DNA from: JAEYZS01 sp964469265 | GTDB lineage: Bacteria > Bdellovibrionota > Bdellovibrionia > Bdellovibrionales > JAEYZS01 | Assembly (NCBI GenBank): GCA_964469265.1 | Contig: CAYXYF010000007.1 | Coordinates: 1 to 64,000, forward strand | Direction: 5' to 3' | Length of the DNA stretch: 64,000 nt | Shown: positions 37,060-45,643 of the stretch, one piece after another | Layout of the letters: every line of letters starts with the position of its first letter | How positions within the stretch are numbered: the first letter of the stretch is position 1 | Program-made: the position numbers and the translations under genes | The notes under the pieces: generated by a model | Database searches by the model: none | Seen by the model: only the letters and a program-made list of their open reading frames with translations | What the model was told of the DNA's origin: nothing

Positions 37060-37404
37060 ATGGAAAATAAAATCAACATAAAAGATGGCGTTCCGACCTT
37101 ACAGGTGAAAGACCCTTCGACTCTTAACGAGTACGAACTCATTGATGTACGAAGACCTGATGAATGGAACGGCGAGCTTGCCCATATTAAAAATGCAAAA
37201 CTTATCCCACTGGGCAACGACCTGATGCAATTTTTAAACAGTGGCGGAGATAAGAACAGAAAAATCCTTTTTATTTGCCGCTCTGGAGGACGTTCTGGCA
37301 CAGCGACAGAACAAGCTATGGCCCTCGGATTTAAAAATGTGTTCAATATGGAAGGTGGAATGCTTTACTGGAATGAAAAGAAATTTCCCGTTGAACGAAC
37401 CTAA
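37060..37404 (+). CDS. Rhodanese-like domain protein
   Basis: A single-domain, 114-residue rhodanese. ELIDVRRPDEWNGELAHIKNA opens the fold (landmark LIDVRRPDEW), and the active-site loop reads ICRSGGRSGT with the catalytic cysteine. Such proteins carry sulfane sulfur. There is no signal peptide, so it acts in the cytoplasm. I chose ATG 37060 (GGCGG seven bases upstream) over an ATG nine residues earlier. It converges with the DUF488 gene. Confidence 0.88.
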   Translation: MENKINIKDGVPTLQVKDPSTLNEYELIDVRRPDEWNGELAHIKNAKLIPLGNDLMQFLNSGGDKNRKILFICRSGGRSGTATEQAMALGFKNVFNMEGGMLYWNEKKFPVERT

Positions 37405-37406
37405 AC

Positions 37407-37991
37407 TCACTCAGGGTAAACAACTTTACCCTTCTTCACCTTTGCAAATGATGTCATTTTATGTGGTCTTGTATTGGTCTTACTGAAAATATCAACGGCC
37501 GTAATATCATGAAGCAATAAAGCATCTGCAACCAAAGACCTATGACAGCGCCACGGAACAGCTTCTGCACACATGATCACCAAACGCTTTCTTTTAGATC
37601 TAGATATTAATTTTTTTAGGGCCTTTTCAAATTCATTTGTTTGCATATAATCCGCATAACCTCTAAAAGAACTGTTTCTCCAAGCCTTATTGATAGAGTC
37701 TTTTGAAGTGGGCCTAAGTCCGCCCAGTCCAGCGTAGTGTTCGTATTCGATCCCTTTTTTCTCAAGACTTTTTCTTAAACGATCTTGTCCAAATTGTGGA
37801 TTGTGTTTTGATTTCGGAATGGTTCGAATATCGATAAGGAGCTTTAACTTTTGGCTCTCAAGCAACTCAATGAATTCAGAAATAGAACGATTGGAATGCC
37901 CTACTGTAAAAATTCTTGTATTGGTCTTTGTCGTGCTTTTCTTTTTTAGACTTTTTTTGCCTGAGTCTGTTTTTTTACTTTTCGTTTTCAT
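37407..37991 (-). CDS. DUF488-family protein
   Basis: The 194-residue protein has the DUF488 motifs: IFTVGHSNRSISEFIELL near residue 30, LLIDIRTIPKSKHNPQF, a YAGLGGLR segment, and CAEAVPWRCHRSLVADAL at the end of the core, with the conserved cysteines and histidine. The first 27 residues are a Lys-, Ser- and Thr-rich extension. The biochemical function of the family is unknown. It is convergent with the rhodanese gene, two bases apart. Confidence 0.88.
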   Translation of the reverse strand: MKTKSKKTDSGKKSLKKKSTTKTNTRIFTVGHSNRSISEFIELLESQKLKLLIDIRTIPKSKHNPQFGQDRLRKSLEKKGIEYEHYAGLGGLRPTSKDSINKAWRNSSFRGYADYMQTNEFEKALKKLISRSKRKRLVIMCAEAVPWRCHRSLVADALLLHDITAVDIFSKTNTRPHKMTSFAKVKKGKVVYPE

Positions 37992-38088
37992 TAGAACTGA
38001 TTATTTATATATTCAAAGGCATTTCAAGCGAAGGCTTAACTGTGGTGATATATTAATATCCGTTAGAACCTCAGAAACAATCTAGATT

Positions 38089-38358
38089 TTATAAATACTT
38101 TTTTTCAAAGATAAACGTTCCGAATGGGACCACCGATGCGATAAGGCCGTAGATAAGCTTTTTTCGGTCCCAATTCTCGTCGCTTGCAATAATGAAGCAG
38201 AAAAAAACATAAGCAATAAACAATACTCCATGCCCCATCCCCACAACTTTATTTGGCATTGGACTTTCAAAAAAATACTTTAATGGCATAGTAATAAATA
38301 AAATAGCTAAAAAAGAAAGTCCTTCAAGGCGAGCCAAATAAATGAACGGTTTTCTCAT
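38089..38358 (-). CDS. DUF3817-family membrane protein
   Basis: An 89-residue membrane protein with about three helices and the DUF3817 pattern: FIYLARLEGLSFLAILF with RLEG, MPLKYFF, and VVGMGHGVLFIAYV with GxxHG. The function of the family is unknown. AAAGGAAA precedes the ATG. It follows the DadA-like gene's reading direction but lies downstream of it by 12 bases, so they may be co-transcribed. Confidence 0.85.
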   Translation of the reverse strand: MRKPFIYLARLEGLSFLAILFITMPLKYFFESPMPNKVVGMGHGVLFIAYVFFCFIIASDENWDRKKLIYGLIASVVPFGTFIFEKKYL

Positions 38359-38370
38359 GACGTTTCCTTT

Positions 38371-39633
38371 CTAGAAGCGGTCGACCGCAAATGGTTTAGC
38401 ATCTACATAAGTATTTTCATTATAGATCAACTCACCTGCTAATCTTGCAGAGCCTGGTGCAGACTGTAGCCCTAACATTTGATGGCCCGTACAGATAAAT
38501 AGATTGTTCAACTTTTTAGAAAATCCAATCATAGGTACGCCATCGGGCGTGCAAGGTCTTAGACCACGCCATAATTCTTCAATTTCAAATTCCGTTGGAA
38601 TTTTTAAAAATTCCTTCGCGCCTTTAGTGATTGCATTTACCCTTCTTGGAGTAATTGCAAAGTCCACTTTCACCAGCTCCAGCGTTCCTGCTAAGCGAAG
38701 CGAGTTTTTTCTAGGCGTCACAGCAATCTTTCGATCAACAATCATCATAGGATATTTGGGTTTCATACCTCCAGTGAGTTGTTCGTCTTTAACAATCATA
38801 CTGTAGCCCTTGCCACCCAGAACGGGAATATCTAGCGATAGGCGCTTGCCCATCCCCTCAGACCAACTTCCTAAGGAGAATACAACAAGATCTGCCTCAA
38901 AGTCACCTTTGGTCGTTTTTACTTTTGTGATCTTCTTACCAGTCATTTCAAAATCATAAACTTCTGTATCTGCTAAAGATACTCCACCTAGATTTTCAAA
39001 TTCTTTATGAATTGCTTTTACGGTCTCAAGGGGTTCTGCGTGTGCCTCGCCCGTGTAGTAAACTCCACCTTTAATTTTTTCTCTTCGCACAGATGGTTCA
39101 AACTCAACAACTTCATCAGCCGTCATTTTTTTTCCAGAAATTCCACGAGAGGCCATCATGTCCATTTCAGCGATAATGCCCTTAAGACTTTTTTCAGTCT
39201 CCGTGATCATGAGTAGACCTTTATTTTGGAAGTCGAAAGAAGGGTTTCTCTTATCGAGTTCACGATAAAAATCAATACTATCTTTTGAAATGGTCGTTAG
39301 AATATCAATGGACTGCTCCATCTTTTTTTGATTCATATTCATCATAAAGTGATACAGCCACTTCATTAAAATCATACTTGGGTGAGGTTTAATATAAAGC
39401 GGACTCTCAGGATCAAGCATCCATTTAACAGACTTTATCAACATTCCTGGTTGGGGTAATGGTGTAGCAAAACACGGCGTAATCCACCCAGCGTTTCCAT
39501 AAGAACATCCAAATCCAGGAGTTCCTTTATCAATTAAAGTAACTTTCCGCCCTCGCGCTTGAAGCTCTCTTGCGACAGAAGTACCGACAATTCCCGCTCC
39601 AATAACTAACACATCAACTTTGCGATTTCCCAT
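38371..39633 (-). CDS. FAD-dependent D-amino-acid dehydrogenase-like oxidoreductase (DadA family)
   Basis: The 420-residue protein has the dinucleotide-binding start VDVLVIGAGIVGTSVAREL, GCSYGNAGWITPC and PLPQPGMLIKSVKWML, which are typical of DadA and related D-amino-acid dehydrogenases of the DAO superfamily, and LRPCTPDGVPMIG with GHQMLGLQSAPGSARL near the C-terminus. It should oxidise a D-amino acid and pass electrons to the membrane chain. The exact substrate is not determined. It starts 12 bases upstream of the DUF3817 gene. Confidence 0.9.
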   Translation of the reverse strand: MGNRKVDVLVIGAGIVGTSVARELQARGRKVTLIDKGTPGFGCSYGNAGWITPCFATPLPQPGMLIKSVKWMLDPESPLYIKPHPSMILMKWLYHFMMNMNQKKMEQSIDILTTISKDSIDFYRELDKRNPSFDFQNKGLLMITETEKSLKGIIAEMDMMASRGISGKKMTADEVVEFEPSVRREKIKGGVYYTGEAHAEPLETVKAIHKEFENLGGVSLADTEVYDFEMTGKKITKVKTTKGDFEADLVVFSLGSWSEGMGKRLSLDIPVLGGKGYSMIVKDEQLTGGMKPKYPMMIVDRKIAVTPRKNSLRLAGTLELVKVDFAITPRRVNAITKGAKEFLKIPTEFEIEELWRGLRPCTPDGVPMIGFSKKLNNLFICTGHQMLGLQSAPGSARLAGELIYNENTYVDAKPFAVDRF

Positions 39634-39660
39634 ATTAATATCTTCTATAATTTATGAAGT

Positions 39661-40353
39661 TTAATTCCTTGTTTCAAGTATCGAGACAATTTCATTTGCG
39701 CGTGCTTGTACCAACGGAATGCGAGAATTCTGCCCTATCTTTGCCGCGTCGGCAAGGTGAGAAAGAATAGTCGGATTAACATTTCGAAGCTCTCTTTGGC
39801 TAACAAATGACTTTATTCTGTTTAGCGCTACCAGTTGAGGATAGCTGAGGGTTGTGTCGTTGACCGAATCCATATGAGGATCACGTTGAGCGTTGGGCAC
39901 CCCACAGTTGCTCAGGCTTAAGCACGGTTCTTCAGACAAAACACGTTTTAAAAATTCAGCATCTTCTGGCCGAGTGATCTCTCGTCCCATCAAAAACACA
40001 ATGGTCCCGCGCTCATTTAAGCTTTCAGGACGCATTTGCTCATACATCGATATTAGAGCCGCCTTCTCCTCAACGGACAAGTTGCGAAACTCAGTATCTA
40101 ACCTTGGATCGTTATCGTTTTTGGTATTTAAAATATTTCGTAGAAGGGACACTTTTGGATGCACCTCAGTGTCATCAAGTTGGGTCTCATTATCTTGAGA
40201 AACTCGATCGTCAATAGCCCCTTGGGCTTCTGCGATCATAACTTCATTGTTCACAGAGTCAAATCCAGCTACGGTTTCAGTAGATGTCGTTTTATAATTT
40301 ATAAGCAATATTGCAATGACGGCTGCTCCGGCAGCGTAAAGGAACTTTCTCAT
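39661..40353 (-). CDS. Membrane-anchored hypothetical protein
   Basis: A 230-residue protein whose first 20 residues (KFLYAAGAAVIAILLI) form a signal anchor; the rest is soluble and probably periplasmic. The C-terminal 130 residues are helical and might form HEAT-like repeats (LVALNRIKSFVSQREL, ILSHLADAAKIG), but no family is clear. It is transcribed in the same direction as the DadA-like gene, 27 bases upstream of it. Confidence 0.65.
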   Translation of the reverse strand: MRKFLYAAGAAVIAILLINYKTTSTETVAGFDSVNNEVMIAEAQGAIDDRVSQDNETQLDDTEVHPKVSLLRNILNTKNDNDPRLDTEFRNLSVEEKAALISMYEQMRPESLNERGTIVFLMGREITRPEDAEFLKRVLSEEPCLSLSNCGVPNAQRDPHMDSVNDTTLSYPQLVALNRIKSFVSQRELRNVNPTILSHLADAAKIGQNSRIPLVQARANEIVSILETRN

Positions 40354-40370
40354 GGGTACTGTGTACGCCT

Positions 40371-40396
40371 AAAGCGGGCTTGTGTAAACCCGCTTT
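40371..40396 (-). terminator. Terminator-like hairpin downstream of the HEARH protein gene
   Basis: AAAGCGGG (40371-40378) and CCCGCTTT (40389-40396) form a perfect 8-bp stem with a 10-base loop, just after the stop of the minus-strand gene at 40407. The T-run on the minus strand is short, so termination may be weak. Confidence 0.45.
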
Positions 40397-40406
40397 TAAT
40401 AGGACA

Positions 40407-40941
40407 TTAAAGGAGAGCTTGGCCGAAGTCCTTTTTCATGTCTTCCTTAGCTTTTTGATTAGTGATTCTCTTGAGTTGGTCCTGCGCATAAATATCCGCG
40501 TCCATCTTCACTTTCTCGTTACAGTTCTCACAGAACATAGAAATGTTCTTTAGCATAATCGTTGATGAACCATAGGATCCAAACGGACTGTTATCACATG
40601 CCTCCTCACCCGCTAGCCTAGCGCCTGTCCAGATGCTCTTAATCTCTTGACCATCTTCCCCAATAAACGGAACTGGGCACGTAGCGTGTGTCCAATTGTC
40701 ATTTTCACGCTCAGTGTGACGAGCCTCATGGTATATAATCATTAAGCGAGCGATCTGAGGATGCTCAAATTTAATATAGTTGTCCGTAACGAACATCTTC
40801 TTTTTTATCGATAGATAAACACAAGCAACGGCAATTGGACTGCCACAACCGCTTTTACCAACTGATAGAATGCGGTCTTCAAAGAAGCGGCTATAAGACT
40901 CACCATTCACTTCATTAAAAATCTGCCTATGGAGATCTGTT
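40407..40941 (-). CDS. HEARH-motif putative zinc metallopeptidase, 5' end lost in assembly gap
   Basis: The frame is open from the stop at 40407 up to the run of N at 40942; the visible in-frame GTG at 40910 is probably internal, since coding sequence continues before it (RQIFNEVNGES). The segment LMIIYHEARHTERE carries HExxH, the zinc motif of gluzincin-type peptidases, and the sequence after it holds several cysteines (HATCPVP, EEACDNS, MFCENCNE). The N-terminus is missing, so neither a signal peptide nor the family can be set. Confidence 0.65.
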
Positions 40942-41041
40942 NNNNNNNNNNNNNNNNNNNNNNNNNNNNNNNNNNNNNNNNNNNNNNNNNNNNNNNNNNN
41001 NNNNNNNNNNNNNNNNNNNNNNNNNNNNNNNNNNNNNNNNN
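40942..41041. other. Assembly gap of 100 N
   Basis: Exactly 100 N, a scaffold gap of probably unknown true length. It cuts the 5' end of the HEARH gene and may hide further genes. Confidence 0.99.
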
Positions 41042-41145
41042 ACGACTGTCAAAAAGAACTTTATTAATGCTTTGCGCTAATTAGCTCTTTAAGGTGACTC
41101 CATAAATTTCAAGCGATTTAATCGGCGTCCAAAAGGGGGGAATCA

Positions 41146-42015
41146 ATGACAAAACTACTATTCGTGGCGCTGAGCTTTCTTCTCACTGCGACCACTTCTT
41201 ATGCTTTACCATTACCGACACCAGAGCAGCAGGTGCTTGCGCGGAGTATATCTCATGCCCAATATCTTCAACTCAGCTCAGATTATGATTTTGAGGGTAT
41301 AGTTGCACTTTCAAACTGCTCAGGGAGTTTAGTTCGTTATGAAACTTCTCATGACGATGACTATGCTTTAATTCTTACTAACGGTCACTGCCTTGATCTT
41401 GGTGGTTTTTTAAAGCCTGGAGAAATTGTTTATAACCAACAAATGAGTCGAAGATTCAGTCTTTATGATAGGCACATCAATAATGTTGCAACTCTACACT
41501 CAACTCACATCGCTTATGGAACGATGACAGGCACTGACCTCGCCATCTACCGCTTAAATAAAACTTTTGCTGAAATTAAAAGAGATCACAATATCGATGC
41601 TCTAGTGCTTTCTTCCGAGCCCGCACAAGTTGATGATGGTATCCAGGTTTTATCAGGGTACTGGAAGCGCGGATACAGCTGCGCAGTTGAATATTTTGTC
41701 GATAAGCTTGAAGAAGCTGGCTGGATGTGGACAGACTCGATCCGATACTTGCAACCAGGGTGTGAGACAATCGGCGGAACATCGGGGTCACCTATTATTA
41801 GCACTCGCACTGGCAAAGTTGTTGGCGTAAATAATACTGGAAACGAAAGCGGCCGCCTTTGTACGATGAACAACCCTTGCGAAGTCGATGCAGACGGAAA
41901 CAAAAAGGCTTATCGTGGGGCATCTTACGGCCAACAAACTTTTTGGATTTACTCCTGCTTAACTGAAAACAATGAAATCAACTTACTTAAAGAAGGATGC
42001 TTACTGCATCACTAA
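41146..42015 (+). CDS. Secreted trypsin-like serine protease (S1 family)
   Basis: A 289-residue protein with a signal peptide (LLFVALSFLLTATTSYA). The catalytic triad of chymotrypsin-fold proteases is complete: His81 in LTNGHC, Asp131 in TGTDLAIY, and Ser213 in GGTSGSPII. A conserved disulfide (SNCSGSL with GHC) is also seen. GGGGGGAA precedes the ATG. It would act in the periplasm or outside the cell on proteins. The gene converges with the M64 peptidase gene, the two stops 20 bases apart, over a G-U-containing 11-bp hairpin at 42026-42052. Confidence 0.9.
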   Translation: MTKLLFVALSFLLTATTSYALPLPTPEQQVLARSISHAQYLQLSSDYDFEGIVALSNCSGSLVRYETSHDDDYALILTNGHCLDLGGFLKPGEIVYNQQMSRRFSLYDRHINNVATLHSTHIAYGTMTGTDLAIYRLNKTFAEIKRDHNIDALVLSSEPAQVDDGIQVLSGYWKRGYSCAVEYFVDKLEEAGWMWTDSIRYLQPGCETIGGTSGSPIISTRTGKVVGVNNTGNESGRLCTMNNPCEVDADGNKKAYRGASYGQQTFWIYSCLTENNEINLLKEGCLLHH

Positions 42016-42035
42016 GTTTTTGGTGCTTGGGCCGT

Positions 42036-43289
42036 TTATCGAACGGTCCAAGATCTCGTTTCTGTCATAAGCCTTTGCCGCATTTCTTGATCTCTCACTT
42101 TTGTCGTCTTATCAGTGACCCGTACAGAAATTGTATGCCGTGTTCTTTTTGGCAAATTCAAACTTGGCACAGATAGCGTCAGCTTTTGGTCACTGCCTGG
42201 AATTTCACGTCCATCTAAAAACCACTTTATCTCAAGGCTGTATCCAATGGGCTGAACAGGGTAAGCGTAAAAAACACTACTCTTTGAATAAGTGCCCGAA
42301 GGTGTTGCCATCTGAATTGGTCTGACGTGCTTATATATTTGAAAAATATATTGCTCGGAATTGACTTCATGAAAGGGGTGCCCCAGCGTTCTCATCTTAG
42401 AGTTTTCTGAAGGCCTAAAGGCATTTGTTCTCTGATAACACGTTCCTTCAAATGCACCGATGTGTGGAATATCTAACCATCTGTACCACTTTATTTTACT
42501 GGTCATCATCGTTAGCCAGCCCCACACGGAACCATTGGCCTTGTTAAGACAGGTTTTAGGATCAGAGCCTGCATAATCATATTCATCACCCAATTGCGCA
42601 AAAGAGTGAGCAAGCTCATGGAGCGCAAGTTCTGCAGAATACTCATTTCCGCCGCTCATGGTCGCAAGTCTATCGTTCCAGTAGCCAGTGCCCCCGTAAC
42701 TTGTCGAGTTTGCAATCGCTAATATTTGGTCAACTTTTGGAGCGTTGGCTGCATAACTTTTTGCTTTTTGAACATTCACACAAAGCATTCTTGGGAGGTT
42801 ATAACAATGAAACTGCATATCTAAAGCGGTTGATCGCTGAATTCCAAAGCCTGGATCATGATCAATTCCCGATTCCTGCGAGATCACATCCACTCGATGA
42901 ACATTAAAATAATTACGATAGGTTAAAAGCGGTTCTTCAAGAAAGTATTGATCAATGATATTTTGTGTTTGCTCACGGTATCTAGAAAGGTCATTTAATG
43001 CGTAACCATCACCAACCACAACAAGATCAATACGGTTACTTTGGCCATCACCGTGGATGGTTTCATAGCGGCTAAGATTGTTTGGAGCTACAATCCCTTC
43101 AGTGTACTCATCGCTTTTTGGATCTTTCAAAACCTGATGCTCAACAAACTCTCCGTGCTCGTTGAAGTGCTCATAATGAATGTCATTGTCTTTTTTAATT
43201 TCAAGGGGATGTGAATTCTCTTTTGAAACGATTTTACTACACGCAACTAATAAGAGCAGAACTGCTCCTAGACCCCAAAGCCGATACAT
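42036..43289 (-). CDS. Lipoprotein of the M64 (IgA-peptidase-like) metallopeptidase family
   Basis: The 417-residue protein has a lipoprotein signal (LWGLGAVLLLLVAC, Cys17) and an M64-type catalytic core: RIDLVVVGDGYAL, NVHRVDVISQESG, and the zinc site LALHELAHSFAQLGDEYDY, in which the third ligand falls in the GDEYD region as in the family. A 70-residue C-terminal beta domain follows (YPVQPIGYSLEIKWFLDG). A GGAGGAG ribosome-binding site precedes the ATG. It is likely tethered to a membrane and degrades proteins outside the cytoplasm. Confidence 0.9.
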   Translation of the reverse strand: MYRLWGLGAVLLLLVACSKIVSKENSHPLEIKKDNDIHYEHFNEHGEFVEHQVLKDPKSDEYTEGIVAPNNLSRYETIHGDGQSNRIDLVVVGDGYALNDLSRYREQTQNIIDQYFLEEPLLTYRNYFNVHRVDVISQESGIDHDPGFGIQRSTALDMQFHCYNLPRMLCVNVQKAKSYAANAPKVDQILAIANSTSYGGTGYWNDRLATMSGGNEYSAELALHELAHSFAQLGDEYDYAGSDPKTCLNKANGSVWGWLTMMTSKIKWYRWLDIPHIGAFEGTCYQRTNAFRPSENSKMRTLGHPFHEVNSEQYIFQIYKHVRPIQMATPSGTYSKSSVFYAYPVQPIGYSLEIKWFLDGREIPGSDQKLTLSVPSLNLPKRTRHTISVRVTDKTTKVRDQEMRQRLMTETRSWTVR

Positions 43290-43489
43290 GTGCTCCTCCG
43301 ATGAACGCTGTATATTTATCTGATCGTCAGTTTCCCGAATTGGGTTAACGGCAAAGCGTAAGAGGTGGTCTAGTTTTTGTTTTTAGGACATTTTTCCACA
43401 GCTTATGGGGCATATTCAAAGCAATTTCTTCTTCTGACCTGATTCACAACACAGGGATAGTGGAACATTGATTGCAATTCTCAGAAGAC

Positions 43490-43723
43490 ATGAAAACACA
43501 AACCTCAAAAATCCGACGAATCGTACGAACTGGAATGTTTCTTTTTCAAACCGCCACTGTAATTTATGGAATCTATAAGGCTCTCCAAAAAAGACAATTG
43601 GATTCCCACGAAAAGTCTTTTGCAGATTCCCGCGACGAACCTCGCGATACGGTGGACGAAGCCTCTTGGGAGTCCTTCCCCGCAAGTGATCCACCATCAT
43701 GGAATAAAACTACAACACACTAA
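43490..43723 (+). CDS. Small membrane-linked protein with SFPASDPPSW motif
   Basis: A 77-residue protein with a basic N-terminus, one short hydrophobic segment (GMFLFQTATVIYGIY) and a conserved-looking tail DEASWESFPASDPPSW. Tails of this DEAS.ESFPASDPP type recur in short stress-related bacterial proteins, but the function is unknown. I use ATG 43490; an in-frame TTG at 43472 would add six residues. It sits beside the stress and copper genes and converges with the next gene, four bases apart. Confidence 0.6.
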   Translation: MKTQTSKIRRIVRTGMFLFQTATVIYGIYKALQKRQLDSHEKSFADSRDEPRDTVDEASWESFPASDPPSWNKTTTH

Positions 43724-43726
43724 AGT

Positions 43727-44233
43727 TTAAAGATACGGTTCTGCAGGAAGTGGGACATCTGGCTTTCTTTTAGAAGCAGGTTTTTGCGGAGCGGATGTGA
43801 CGTCTTTTGCGCCGCCAGATTCCATAATCATTCGGGCCTTGTTCATCCAACTTATATCATCGGCGTGTACAAGAACTAACATTGCGTCTTCTTTCAAATA
43901 AGATTCATATCTTCTTGTCTCATCTTGGGGAATTCCACAGCCTCTTAAAATCGACGCCAGGTTGATCTCGTCATCAGAACCCGTGTCAACAAAGTCTAAA
44001 TGAAATCCAGCCGCTAGAAACGAACCCGCTTTTGGAACCATTAACGTTCTGACATCACTTAACCAAGCCAAAGCACCACCAAAACTTTCCCCTTCACCGT
44101 CGTCAGGAACAAGTACGGATAAATCTGAACTTCTAAAACCTTGCGCTCTAAAGTTCTCAATCACATTCTCTAAATCCATACGAGCTTCAAAAACACCGAA
44201 AATACATTTTGAGCTTTTATTATATGTAGCCAT
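43727..44233 (-). CDS. General-stress-protein 17M-like (YflT-type) protein
   Basis: I start at ATG 44233, which has AAGGAGG upstream; the frame is open 47 residues further, into the next gene's region. The 168-residue protein begins KCIFGVFEARMDLENVIENF and FRSSDLSVLVPDDG, the pattern of the heat- and stress-induced 17M domain, with LVHADD near the end of the domain. The middle part (AGSFLAAGFH) is alanine- and glycine-rich, and the tail is proline- and lysine-rich. It follows the four-helix copper-storage gene by 28 bases, so both are probably in one transcript. Confidence 0.72.
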   Translation of the reverse strand: MATYNKSSKCIFGVFEARMDLENVIENFRAQGFRSSDLSVLVPDDGEGESFGGALAWLSDVRTLMVPKAGSFLAAGFHLDFVDTGSDDEINLASILRGCGIPQDETRRYESYLKEDAMLVLVHADDISWMNKARMIMESGGAKDVTSAPQKPASKRKPDVPLPAEPYL

Positions 44234-44261
44234 GAGTTCCTCCTTGCACGAGAGTTTTGTT

Positions 44262-44585
44262 TTATACCGACATTTCTCTGCAGCTTCTTGCACAGTCACG
44301 ACAGACTTGAGCGCATTTTTGCATTTCCATCCCTCCGATTTCCTCACAACTCTTAGCGCACTCTTCACATACAAGTGCCGCTAGTTTGCAGACATGGGGA
44401 TGAAGCGGAGAGTTTCTTCGTAAAGAATCCGCCGTCAACTGGCAAATGGCTATACAATCAAGCATGGTCTTTACGTGAGGAGCGTTCACATGGTCCCCCT
44501 TGACCTCTAGGCAATGATCAAAAAATGTTGTTTGACAAGTATCTCGGCACGTCCAAATAAGGTTTATGGTATCTGAGTTCATCAT
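44262..44585 (-). CDS. Four-helix-bundle copper-binding protein (DUF326/Csp-like)
   Basis: A 107-residue protein rich in cysteines (about 13) spaced to face the inside of a helical bundle: WTCRDTCQ, LDCIAICQ, VCEECAKSCEE, QKCAQVCRDCARSC. This is the pattern of bacterial copper-storage proteins and the related DUF326 family. There is no signal peptide, so it would act in the cytoplasm, storing Cu(I). It precedes the stress-protein gene by 28 bases on the same strand. Confidence 0.88.
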   Translation of the reverse strand: MMNSDTINLIWTCRDTCQTTFFDHCLEVKGDHVNAPHVKTMLDCIAICQLTADSLRRNSPLHPHVCKLAALVCEECAKSCEEIGGMEMQKCAQVCRDCARSCREMSV

Positions 44586-44891
44586 ATTCAGCTGTCTCCT
44601 TTATCTAAACCTTTATAAACGCAAAACCTATACCCACACTTTCTCCCTTCAGTAGAAGACGACCTCAACATAGCTGACATTATTCCCCTTTCTAAAAGAA
44701 AAACGCCCCTAATCATTACGAGAATTCTCACCATGAGATAAATTTAATTTGTTTAACAATATCCACAGATTACCATTTGTGTTTTGTTTTGGCTAATTTA
44801 CGGAATCAAAAATCTTCGATAAACTATCAAAATATTCGGCAATTTTTCCAGCTTTTATCCTCATCATCGTCAGTCCGTTAAAGGAGATCTT
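44586..44891. other. Intergenic stretch between divergent genes
   Basis: About 306 AT-rich bases between the divergent Csp-like and AgmX-like genes. They should contain both promoters. No clear -10/-35 pair, tRNA or strong hairpin stands out by eye. Confidence 0.6.
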
Positions 44892-45338
44892 ATGCGCTTT
44901 AAGAATAAGTTTTTTGCGTTTGCCCTCGGCGCGACCATTCTTACTGGCTCTGTTTACGGAATGAAGCACTACTATCAACATTTTGAGACGACTCCGACTG
45001 GTCAAGTCGTGGCAAAACCCAAACCCCCTTCGCAAAAAGATCAGATCCGAGAAATTATTAAAGCCAACCTTGGAGACATACAGAACTGCTACAATCAACG
45101 CATTGGTGAAGGTTTAGACCGTATTGGCGAATTAAAGATTGCATGGGACATTAACGAGATTGGGTTATCCTCTGACTTTATTGAAGTCAAAAACGAACTC
45201 AACGATACAGAACTTTTTGACTGCAGCTCCCATGCTATTAGCCGATGGAAATTCCCTGAAGGAATTTACTTTAAGATCAATTATACTTTTCATCTCAAGC
45301 AAAAAGAAAGAACTATTGCTTCGGAATCTAATTTCTAA
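44892..45338 (+). CDS. AgmX/PglI C-terminal-type exported protein
   Basis: A 148-residue protein with an N-terminal membrane anchor (FFAFALGATILTGSVYG), a short proline-rich linker (KPKPPSQKD) and a domain of about 85 residues. The domain shows the AgmX/PglI C-terminal pattern: I.......C..Y......G..I.......G.L.I.W.I...GLSS (cysteine in IQNCYNQRIGEG), then LFDCSSHAISRWKFPEG. In myxobacteria this domain occurs in envelope, gliding and polysaccharide proteins. AAAGGAG precedes the ATG. The stop lies within a tandem 13-bp repeat. Confidence 0.75.
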   Translation: MRFKNKFFAFALGATILTGSVYGMKHYYQHFETTPTGQVVAKPKPPSQKDQIREIIKANLGDIQNCYNQRIGEGLDRIGELKIAWDINEIGLSSDFIEVKNELNDTELFDCSSHAISRWKFPEGIYFKINYTFHLKQKERTIASESNF

Positions 45339-45350
45339 ATCTAATTTCTA
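45325..45350. repeat. Tandem duplication of a 13-bp unit at the stop codon
   Basis: AATCTAATTTCTA occurs at 45325-45337 and again at 45338-45350, followed by a partial third copy (AATCT). The stop TAA of the AgmX-like gene spans the junction of the two copies. Confidence 0.85.
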
Positions 45351-45351
45351 A

Positions 45352-45388
45352 ATCTCAGTGTGAGTATCTGTTTTAAGCACACTGAGAT
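45352..45388. repeat. 11-bp hairpin after the AgmX-like gene
   Basis: ATCTCAGTGTG (45352-45362) pairs perfectly with CACACTGAGAT (45378-45388), with a 15-base loop. No T-run follows, so it is not a standard intrinsic terminator, but it lies where one is expected. The rest of the 305-base gap (45389-45643) shows only a possible promoter at 45561-45588. Confidence 0.65.
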
Positions 45389-45560
45389 ATCAAAAACAAA
45401 CCAATATTCAAAGCAGCGGTTTCCCAGCCATAACATCTCGAATTGAGATATTATCATAATGAAATAGCCGAACTTATAGACACTTGTTCCTATAGCCTCT
45501 GCTATATGCCCTTTCATATTCTCAAATGTAGATTCACTTGAGATCTTCAGTACTTCGAAA

Positions 45561-45588
45561 TTGGCACTTCGCTTGCTCTTATTATGTA
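45561..45588 (+). promoter_or_regulatory. Possible promoter of the lytic transglycosylase gene
   Basis: TTGGCA (45561-45566) and TATGTA (45583-45588) with a 16-base spacer lie 55 bases before the start codon. The match is moderate. Confidence 0.35.
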
Positions 45589-45643
45589 ACATACGGGACG
45601 TTTTTACTAGGAAGTAAATGGTTGAATTAAAGGAGTAAGAGTT

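Noticed and set aside
40910..40912. GTG at 40910 as the true start of the HEARH protein
   Set aside because: The frame continues without a stop into the N run, and no ribosome-binding site is present, so the gene is cut by the gap.
42026..42052. Bidirectional terminator between the trypsin-like and M64 genes
   Set aside because: The 11-bp hairpin has one G-U pair and no T-run on either strand, and it overlaps the M64 stop. Left as a note in the trypsin-like entry.
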